Shown one piece after another: positions 21,632 to 27,272 of a DNA stretch of 27,272 nt (positions are counted from its first letter, which is position 1; each line of letters begins with the position of its first letter). The position numbers and the translations under genes were made by a program. Location of the stretch: the IMG/VR virus record IMGVR_UViG_3300008117_000381, positions 1 to 27,272 of that record; one strand, written 5' to 3'. The notes below the pieces were generated by a model. It worked only from the letters and a program-made list of their open reading frames with translations, was not told where the DNA came from and did not search any database. Source of the stretch: a virus.

Positions 21632-22392
21632 TTCCGTTCTATGTCCTCTTCTTTACAGTCGACACCATATTGAATTTCTACTATCTTTAGTGGAGTATTT
21701 GCTGGATTACACAATTGATGCCAATCAGTTTTTTTAATATGTAAACTTTGATGCTTATGAAATATTCCTACTAATTCCTGATCCGAACTTCTATTAATAG
21801 TATATACTTCAGCTGTTCCTTCTGCTATAAACCAATGTTCAGCACGATGCTCATGTTTTTGCATACTTAAACATTGACCTGGATTAACGGTTAGTTCTTT
21901 AACTTTAACTTCTTTACCGTTTTCGTGTAGCACTCTGTAATAGCCCCATGGACGCTCTGTTTTAGGCGACTTCCATTCTTCTAGTATCCAACTACTAGAG
22001 TTCTTTTTATCTTCACCACCGACACCAAACACAAACTCTAGATTACTATCTACAATATCCATTTCTGGAATATTCGATGCTGTGCGATCGCCGCCATTGG
22101 CAAAAATAATAGGATCTTGTGGATAGCTTTGTCTAACCATCCATATTGCGTGTTTGGCAGTGTTATCCTTGTCGTCAAAGTCTATAACAAAGTCTACACC
22201 TTTGATGTTTCTTATAATAGCAGTACGTTCTAGCAAAGGCATAAAATTACGCCCTTTTTTACGAGTTAACCAATCATCAGAATTAACCCCTACAACTAGC
22301 AGGTCTCCTAATTTTTTAGCCGCTTGAATATAAGAAATGTGGCCCGAATGTATAGGATCGAACCCACCTGTAATCAGCACAATTTTTTTCAT
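21628..22392 (-). CDS. Nucleotidyltransferase-cupin fusion (sugar activation)
   Basis: This 254-residue protein fuses two modules. Residues 1-130 are a cytidylyltransferase of the RfaE2/TagD type, with the HxGH motif H15-S-G-H18 (GGFDPIHSGH) and a NGGDRTASNIPE loop (99-110). Residues 147-245 are a cupin like the C-terminal half of mannose-1-P guanylyltransferase/type II phosphomannose isomerase: RPWGYYRVL, QKHEHRAEHW (178-187, metal His) and H225. It probably activates a heptose or other sugar phosphate and isomerises a precursor for the neighbouring transferases. A TATAAATA late box lies five bases before its ATG. Confidence 0.82.
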   Translation of the reverse strand: MKKIVLITGGFDPIHSGHISYIQAAKKLGDLLVVGVNSDDWLTRKKGRNFMPLLERTAIIRNIKGVDFVIDFDDKDNTAKHAIWMVRQSYPQDPIIFANGGDRTASNIPEMDIVDSNLEFVFGVGGEDKKNSSSWILEEWKSPKTERPWGYYRVLHENGKEVKVKELTVNPGQCLSMQKHEHRAEHWFIAEGTAEVYTINRSSDQELVGIFHKHQSLHIKKTDWHQLCNPANTPLKIVEIQYGVDCKEEDIERK

Positions 22393-22397
22393 GCTGA

Positions 22398-22405
22398 TAT
22401 TTATA
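22398..22405 (-). promoter_or_regulatory. T4-type late promoter box (TATAAATA), leaderless spacing
   Basis: This is an exact T4 late consensus in the 18-base gap between uvsY and the nucleotidyltransferase gene, followed by TCAGC and the ATG at 22392. It separates early recombination genes from late glycan genes. Confidence 0.7.
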
Positions 22406-22410
22406 TTGGT

Positions 22411-22863
22411 TTATAGTGTAGCGTCTTCCATTCCGGCTACACGTAACTTAATAATATTTGATAGTTGCCACTGTTTGATATCCAGGGCTTTGGTTATTCC
22501 TAACCACTTATTTCTAAGTAAGGCAAATTCATTGATAATTTTTTCAAAATCAACCACATCTGATTCGCCTTCTACATACTTTTCGCAGTCTCTACTACTA
22601 AGAGCACGTTGATAGTTTTCTAGATATTTACGAAAATGTTGACTTTTTAATCGGCGCAATTCAATGTTTAGGTATTCGAGAATAGCTTCAATTTCTTGAA
22701 GTTGACAATATCTTTGTTCCACGATGCCAGGCATATTGGCAGCTGCCTTTTCAATATTTCCCGCTATGCGACTATCATTTTTTGCTACCTGTAATTCGGC
22801 TTCAAAATATGCCACAGCATCTGGAATATAAGATATATCTTTACTTACTTTAGAATACCACAT
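22411..22863 (-). CDS. uvsY: Probable recombination mediator UvsY
   Basis: This 150-residue all-helical protein fits UvsY, which loads UvsX onto gp32-coated ssDNA. The central helices (AELQVAKNDSRIAGNI about 22-37; RRLKSQHFRKYLENY about 70-84) are basic and amphipathic. The C-terminal half (EKYVEGESDVVDFEKIINEFALL, then IKQWQLSNIIKLRVAGMED) follows the pattern of marine-phage UvsY, and T4 UvsY is 137 residues. Position next to uvsX supports it. Direct T4 identity is low, so this rests on pattern and context. Confidence 0.7.
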   Translation of the reverse strand: MWYSKVSKDISYIPDAVAYFEAELQVAKNDSRIAGNIEKAAANMPGIVEQRYCQLQEIEAILEYLNIELRRLKSQHFRKYLENYQRALSSRDCEKYVEGESDVVDFEKIINEFALLRNKWLGITKALDIKQWQLSNIIKLRVAGMEDATL

Positions 22864-22865
22864 TT

Positions 22866-23111
22866 TTAATTTTCATCGTCATAGTCCCAATTGTCTTCTT
22901 CATACTCGTCGTCATCGGGCTCTTCATCCATATAATAAGAAATTGCTTCATCTAATGCGTCGTCAAACCCACTAGCAGACTGTATTATCTTATCACTTAC
23001 TCCATGGTCTGCTAATAAATCAATATATCTTTCAGCTGCTAAATCTACGGTCTTTTTATCTAAATATTCTTTAAACAGCATCCAGATATCGGCAATTTGA
23101 TTTTCATTCAT
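22866..23111 (-). CDS. Hypothetical small acidic protein between uvsX and uvsY
   Basis: This 81-residue protein has a helical N-terminal half (MNENQIADIWMLFKEYLDKKT) and an extremely acidic C-terminus (DEEPDDDEYEEDNWDYDDEN, about 62-81) that resembles DNA mimics and the acidic tails of single-stranded DNA-binding proteins. It overlaps the uvsX stop by eight bases and precedes uvsY, so it may regulate or bind UvsX, UvsY or gp32; that is inference only. Confidence 0.55.
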   Translation of the reverse strand: MNENQIADIWMLFKEYLDKKTVDLAAERYIDLLADHGVSDKIIQSASGFDDALDEAISYYMDEEPDDDEYEEDNWDYDDEN

Positions 23112-24153
23112 TTTCTACCAGCTCCTCAGTTTCAGATGGTTTATAGTTAACGAATTCAGACATTACTTTATCTAAACATCCTTCTTCGTTACGTTCCCAT
23201 TCTTTTCGATAATATTTAATAATTTCTCCATCATTTGTGGTGAATGACAGTCTATTTCCGTCTTTCTTTAATAACCCTTTTGCTTCAGACAAATCTACTA
23301 GACCACTATAAGGATTCATACCTGTTTCATAGGGAATTTTAACCTGTACACTTTCAAAAGGCTTGGCATAACGTGTTTTCATTACTTTACAAGCAGCACG
23401 GATACCACGAACTTCGCTGATTTTATTGCCGTCTTCGTCTTCTTTTAGTTTTAATTTTTTCATGGCAACCACGATAGAACTTGCGTAAATGAATCCTTGA
23501 CCTCCTGAGATTTTATCGTCAGGATCGAACATGTCTTGGCTAGCGTATGTGTGATTAGTAGCCACCAGGCCGACATTAGCACTACCAAACATATTAACAC
23601 AGTTGCGCACCAGAGCCGTAAGTGCTTTTGGCTTTCTACCCATATCACCTTTTAAGTCTCCTGCTTCAAATTGATTAACATCTGTAGGAGTAAGTAACAT
23701 TCCTAAGCTATCGATAACAAATAAAACTTTGGGACGATCTTCCATTGCTTTATATTCTTTCATAAACTCGTTGATTGTTTTAGCAACATCATCAATCATT
23801 GCCATATTAAGTTTAAGAAGTTTTTCTTCACTAGTGTCTACACCTAATGCTTTTAACCATTTTTCGTCTAACGCATTTTCGCTGTCAACTAGTACAACAT
23901 AGATTCCTTGTTCTTGAGCATGTCTTACTAGATTGCCTGAACAGATGTAACTTTTACCTGCTCCGCTTTCTCCTGCAAATACAGTTACTTTACCGAGCGG
24001 CACACCTCGATGAAAGTCACCACTGATTAGATAGTTAAGAGCATAGTTACCTGTACTTACCCAATCTGTTGGATCATTAAATCCAACTCCTAAACCATCG
24101 ATGGATTTAGTTAATGTTTTTCTAAATTTTGTTAAGTCGAATGCTTTTGCCAT
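23104..24153 (-). CDS. uvsX: RecA-like recombinase UvsX
   Basis: This 349-residue protein is the phage strand-exchange recombinase. Walker A is GESGAGKS (61-68), the Walker B strand is KVLFVIDSLGM (142-152), and VGLVATNHTY (about 195-204) corresponds to the RecA motif before the L2 loop. ISGGQGFIYASS fits the L2/polymerisation region. Length is close to T4 UvsX (about 390). AAGGAAA precedes its ATG, and a TTGACA/TATTAT promoter lies in the gap upstream. It works with gp32 and UvsY in recombination-dependent replication. Confidence 0.95.
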   Translation of the reverse strand: MAKAFDLTKFRKTLTKSIDGLGVGFNDPTDWVSTGNYALNYLISGDFHRGVPLGKVTVFAGESGAGKSYICSGNLVRHAQEQGIYVVLVDSENALDEKWLKALGVDTSEEKLLKLNMAMIDDVAKTINEFMKEYKAMEDRPKVLFVIDSLGMLLTPTDVNQFEAGDLKGDMGRKPKALTALVRNCVNMFGSANVGLVATNHTYASQDMFDPDDKISGGQGFIYASSIVVAMKKLKLKEDEDGNKISEVRGIRAACKVMKTRYAKPFESVQVKIPYETGMNPYSGLVDLSEAKGLLKKDGNRLSFTTNDGEIIKYYRKEWERNEEGCLDKVMSEFVNYKPSETEELVENE

Positions 24154-24171
24154 AATATTTTCCTTTATATA

Positions 24172-24200
24172 ATAATAAATTAATAATCGTTGCCTGTCAA
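24172..24200 (-). promoter_or_regulatory. Sigma70-type promoter of uvsX
   Basis: TTGACA (24195-24200) and TATTAT (24172-24177), 17 bases apart on the minus strand, lie in the gap between the radical SAM stop and the uvsX ATG. The predicted start lies about 12 bases before the ATG, leaving the AAGGAAA ribosome-binding sequence intact. Confidence 0.8.
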
Positions 24201-24209
24201 AGTAATTGA

Positions 24210-25631
24210 TTATCTACCTGCGTGTGTCTTAAGTAATTCTTTATAGTCATTAAAAAGTCTTTGCTCATGATCATACAAATCTCCTGTTTGATCAAATATT
24301 TCTGCTGAAGATTTATTGACTATCTTGTCAAACTCGAATCCTGCTGTGTTAATTGGTCCAAGACTCCACATACCCATACGAGATTGAGAGTCCACAAATC
24401 TGTTCAATTTTGCTGATACATTGTACGCCCTAATCCATGACCATTCATCTCTTTCCCAATTCAAATGATACATAGGATCAGGCCAAGTAACACCTTCTTT
24501 TAATGAATTTCTTTCCCACAAACCGTTTCGTTCTTTATAATTTAGCATCAAAGGTATAAACCAAAAAAATCCTAAATTAGAGTGTTTAAGCCATTCAGCT
24601 GTTTCAAACAGATGTTCTTCAGACTCTCCAGGTAGTCCAGCTATAAAGTGACAATCAATATGTGTATGTGGCCATTTATCCTGAAGTTCTAATAAAAAAT
24701 CTTTAGCTCGCTTAGAACTCCACGGTTTGGCTACGGCCTTGGCAGCATCTGGATGAAATGTTTCTATTCCGAATAATGCGCCGCGTTGTCCGCAACTATG
24801 TAATATATCCTGTGTATGAGGATTCTTATCTAATAAATCTGCTCTATTGTAACTTAAAAATTCTAATTTAAAAGGTAGTTTGTTATAAACTTTAGCTAAA
24901 TTTTCTATTCTTTCTAAATTAGCATTAAATGTTTCATCTAAAAAATAGTAACTAGTAGTTCCGAATCTTTCGTACATTTCTAAAAATTCGTCAACCATTA
25001 GATTAATATCTTTTTCGTCTGTACCTGGACGTTTTCCTAAATTAGGATCTCTACAAAAAGGGCATTTAAAAATACATCCCCTGCCCCATTCAATAGGTAA
25101 ACATTCTCCTGGTAAAATACAATCGTGATCTTTGTAAACGAATCGTTGATGCTCGATAGAAAAGTTTTTACGTTGTAATTTTGTAGTTAAATTTTTGCTG
25201 CTTAATTCGTCTAATAATTTTAATAGGCTATTTTCGCCAAAGTGATCGACAATATGAAAGTCAAATATTTTTGTACCAGCGACGTATTGACCAGGCCCTC
25301 CAATAGCACTTTTAATTGTAGGATATTTTAGTTTGACTTCTTTAATAGCAGTATCTATGTTTTCTGGAACATTTGACGCAGCATGTCTCATTAATAGATT
25401 AGCATCATAATTAGTCCACATAGTACTGCTAACACCTATTAAAAGAGTATCTTTATCTATAAACATTTCTGTATATTCAACAAGTTCCCTAGGACTGAAA
25501 AGATGTGTAAATTCTATAACTTGACAAGTATAGCCATGATCTTCTAACCATCTAGCTAAAGTGTAACAAGCTATTGGTCTCCATATAAAAGGACGATGCC
25601 CTATTTGACTGTAAAGAATTACATTTGCCAT
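24210..25631 (-). CDS. B12-binding-type radical SAM enzyme
   Basis: This 473-residue protein has an N-terminal Rossmann-like half (about 1-140, ending IGGPGQYVAG at 110-119 and DHFGENSLLKLL) like the cobalamin-binding part of B12-radical SAM enzymes. The Cx3Cx2C cluster C186, C190, C193 (GRGCIFKCPFCRDP) binds the 4Fe-4S centre. Downstream are a radical SAM barrel (TTSYYFLDETFNANLERI; GALFGIETFHPDAAKAV; FIAGLPGESEEHLFETAEWL). The reaction is not known; relatives methylate or rearrange lipids, peptides or sugars. The ATG overlaps the gp32 stop as TAATG, so the two are made together. Confidence 0.88.
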   Translation of the reverse strand: MANVILYSQIGHRPFIWRPIACYTLARWLEDHGYTCQVIEFTHLFSPRELVEYTEMFIDKDTLLIGVSSTMWTNYDANLLMRHAASNVPENIDTAIKEVKLKYPTIKSAIGGPGQYVAGTKIFDFHIVDHFGENSLLKLLDELSSKNLTTKLQRKNFSIEHQRFVYKDHDCILPGECLPIEWGRGCIFKCPFCRDPNLGKRPGTDEKDINLMVDEFLEMYERFGTTSYYFLDETFNANLERIENLAKVYNKLPFKLEFLSYNRADLLDKNPHTQDILHSCGQRGALFGIETFHPDAAKAVAKPWSSKRAKDFLLELQDKWPHTHIDCHFIAGLPGESEEHLFETAEWLKHSNLGFFWFIPLMLNYKERNGLWERNSLKEGVTWPDPMYHLNWERDEWSWIRAYNVSAKLNRFVDSQSRMGMWSLGPINTAGFEFDKIVNKSSAEIFDQTGDLYDHEQRLFNDYKELLKTHAGR

Positions 25632-27268
25632 TATGTGGTATAATTTAATTGAATAATTAAATCCCAGTATTTTTCTCTTGCTTTAATAGCTGATAACGCT
25701 GCTTCTGTTGCTTCTTGTTCCCGGATAGGATCTTTTTCACACAACTCATCTAATAATTTTCTAGAAGCAGGGCCGTGTTCGTTACTATCAATTTCTACAT
25801 GTCTAGCTAGATACCATTTAAAAATCTCTGTAGGAATTTCTACTGATGTTAATTGATTTAATACAGAACTAAATTGATCAGGCAATAAATCTTCTCGACC
25901 TAACGCTAATGCTGAACAAATAATCCAAGGTTTACCTGTGTCTATGAAACTCTTAGTCTGAGTCATAAAAAATTTTGCTGGCTTAGGAACTCGTGGATGC
26001 TGTAGAGCATTACTCCATCCTATAGCTTGAACTAACATAGGCCAGTTACGAATCCATTCAGTATCTATACCTATTTCTTTCATTGCTTCTAGGTATGACT
26101 CAAAGTGACTTAGATGTCCTTTGCCGTCAAATGTAATATCACTCTCTTCGCCTAATACAATTTCATTTACCCATCTGCGGGACGAAGCTGAGTATATAGG
26201 AATCCATGGGCTACCACTAGGAGCAAGATATTTCTGAAGCTCTTTAGTTAGACACATGAAATCCCAAACAGCGTAGACATGGTTTTCCATGAAGACCTTT
26301 AAATCTTCAAGGCAACCAATACTTTGTCTAGCTGTTAAGGGATGTTGGCGCAATTTCCATTGCGCCTCCTCGATTCTTTTCCAATCCGAAGATTCTTGTT
26401 TTGATGGGGCTGGTTCATCGAAACTTTCGTCGTCGGATGCCTTGGCCACTGTCTTAGTTGTATTAGGATCGCCAGTAACTTGATTCATTCCTGCTGGTTT
26501 AAAATACTGTCCCCAACGATCCATATCAAATGGCTCACCATCTACACTAGCTTCGAACATTTCTTTAATAACTTTGACTTCTACGTCGCTAGGTTTTTTA
26601 GGCAAATAGTCCTTTAAATCAAAAAGACCATGTGCTTCTAATGCTGCCGCTTCTTTGTCATCTAATGGACGACTACGACGACTCCATTTACTAGTGCTAT
26701 AATCTGCGTAACCGCCCTTGCTAGTTTTGATTAGTTTAAAATCAACACCGTTGACGGCATCTGTTGGCAGATCGTCCATCTCTGGATCTAACAAAGCAGC
26801 ACGGATTAGTTGAAAAATCTGTGGACCGATAATAAATCTACGGATTGGATTTTCTGGTTGACTGTCTTCTTTCAGACCATCTTCTACCACAAAGCCTTGG
26901 AAAATGTAACTACGTTTCTTCCAGTATTTACGGCCTTGGTCTTCGAGACTTGGATCTTTGAACCAGCCACGCACTTCACTAAGGATAGGACAAGTTTCGC
27001 CATACATTTCCATACATGGAACGTTGACTGTAACTTGTTTGCTTTCTGTTTGACCCTTGACTCCTGCGAAAGGAAGTTTGATCATAGAACGTTCTACCCA
27101 GAAAAAGGTATTGTCTTTATTACCATCTGGAAGGAAGCGTACTGTGGATTCGGAACCCTCTTTTAAGTTCCAGAACGGATAAATTGAATTGTCTCCGCCT
27201 TTTGATTCGCCGCTGCTGCGGGTTTCTTGCTCTTTTAATTTCGCTCTGATTTCAGCTAAAGTTGCCAT
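25631..27268 (-). CDS. 32: gp32-like ssDNA-binding protein fused to a DUF3050 (heme-oxygenase-like) domain
   Basis: This 545-residue protein joins two unrelated modules in one frame. Residues 1-290 are a marine T4-like gp32: basic N-terminus, OB-fold with IYPFWNLKEGSESTVRFLPDG (29-49), PCMEMYGETCPILSEVR (84-100) and KYWKKRSYIFQGFV (114-127), then an acidic tail (SDDESFDEP, 278-286). T4 gp32 normally ends about here (301 residues). Residues 296-545 match DUF3050, a heme-oxygenase-like family: HPLT...LEDLKVFMENHVYAVWDFM (309-338), VNEIVLGEESD (367-377), SHFESYLEAM (387-396) and YLARHVEIDSNEHGP (486-500), with a D-x3-H pair (D494, H498) typical of diiron HDO enzymes. The seam carries a hairpin at 26347-26366. 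The stop overlaps the radical SAM start. Confidence 0.85.
   Translation of the reverse strand: MATLAEIRAKLKEQETRSSGESKGGDNSIYPFWNLKEGSESTVRFLPDGNKDNTFFWVERSMIKLPFAGVKGQTESKQVTVNVPCMEMYGETCPILSEVRGWFKDPSLEDQGRKYWKKRSYIFQGFVVEDGLKEDSQPENPIRRFIIGPQIFQLIRAALLDPEMDDLPTDAVNGVDFKLIKTSKGGYADYSTSKWSRRSRPLDDKEAAALEAHGLFDLKDYLPKKPSDVEVKVIKEMFEASVDGEPFDMDRWGQYFKPAGMNQVTGDPNTTKTVAKASDDESFDEPAPSKQESSDWKRIEEAQWKLRQHPLTARQSIGCLEDLKVFMENHVYAVWDFMCLTKELQKYLAPSGSPWIPIYSASSRRWVNEIVLGEESDITFDGKGHLSHFESYLEAMKEIGIDTEWIRNWPMLVQAIGWSNALQHPRVPKPAKFFMTQTKSFIDTGKPWIICSALALGREDLLPDQFSSVLNQLTSVEIPTEIFKWYLARHVEIDSNEHGPASRKLLDELCEKDPIREQEATEAALSAIKAREKYWDLIIQLNYTT
26347..26366. repeat. Perfect hairpin with GGAA (GNRA) loop at the gp32-DUF3050 seam
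   Basis: GGCGCAAT and ATTGCGCC form an 8-base perfect inverted repeat around a four-base loop. On the mRNA (minus) strand the loop is GGAA, a GNRA tetraloop. It spans codons 301-307, exactly where the gp32 tail ends and the second domain begins. No T-run follows. It may be a remnant terminator or a translation-pause element; its role is unproven. Confidence 0.6.
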
Positions 27269-27272
27269 GGTT

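Noticed and set aside
26325-26375. Internal start of a separate DUF3050 protein (GAGGAGG followed by ATG in the hairpin)
   Set aside because: That ATG is in a different frame and reaches a stop after ten codons, so it cannot make the second domain.
1-27272. tRNA genes, CRISPR arrays, insertion sequences, T-run terminators
   Set aside because: I read both strands for cloverleaf ends, regularly spaced repeats, transposase motifs and stem-plus-T-run patterns and found none I could support. Gaps between genes are all under 100 bases.

Overview
The window looks like part of the genome of a marine T4-like myovirus (the cyanophage/pelagiphage type). The recognisable genes are T4-type replication and recombination proteins: a gp32-like ssDNA-binding protein, UvsX, a probable UvsY, UvsW, gp41 helicase and a gp61 primase that is broken in two. 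Around them are small conserved proteins typical of marine myoviruses, several 2-oxoglutarate/Fe(II) oxygenases, and an unusually rich set of surface-glycan genes. No photosynthesis gene, tRNA, CRISPR or insertion sequence is visible, so the host (cyanobacterium, SAR11-like or another marine bacterium) cannot be fixed from this window.

Layout. 1-3166 is a GC-richer late-type block of small membrane proteins, a kinase-fold-like protein and hypotheticals, including two tiny single-span membrane ORFs (1826-1906 and 1517-1600). 3171-6646 is a leftward operon: split primase, gp41 helicase, a 2OG oxygenase and an unknown protein. 6656-7471 is a probable structural protein under a late promoter, with a divergent conserved gene at 7495-7872. 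7869-11094 is a tightly overlapping leftward operon with a miniature DnaE-like polymerase relic, a zinc-finger protein, two more 2OG-type proteins and a possible gp62-like clamp-loader subunit. 11134-11928 is a rightward glycan gene. 11923-16722 is the leftward uvsW operon, which continues into a glycosyltransferase, a cupin and a methyltransferase. 16754-22392 is a two-strand glycan cassette of KpsC/KpsS-like proteins, glycosyltransferases, an FkbM methyltransferase and a nucleotidyltransferase-cupin fusion. 22411-24153 is uvsY, a small acidic protein and uvsX. 24210-27268 is a B12-type radical SAM gene behind gp32.

Regulation can be read directly. Four leftward operons begin with TTGACA-N17-(TATAAT-like) promoters (24200, 16757, 11140, 6681), the expected early/middle host-sigma70 type. 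NATAAATA or GTTAAATA T4-type late boxes stand before late genes on both strands. In five cases (two sigma70, three late) the predicted transcription start is the A of the start codon, suggesting leaderless mRNAs.

The most unusual features are: (1) gp32 fused in frame to a complete DUF3050/heme-oxygenase-like diiron-type domain, with a perfect GNRA-loop hairpin at the seam; (2) a 192-residue protein retaining, in order, the active-site motifs of the Pol III alpha subunit; (3) a 38-bp tandem duplication at the gp41 start that makes a 13-residue upstream peptide; (4) a primase split at a T4 homopolymer; and (5) four diverged KpsC/S-like proteins in one phage.
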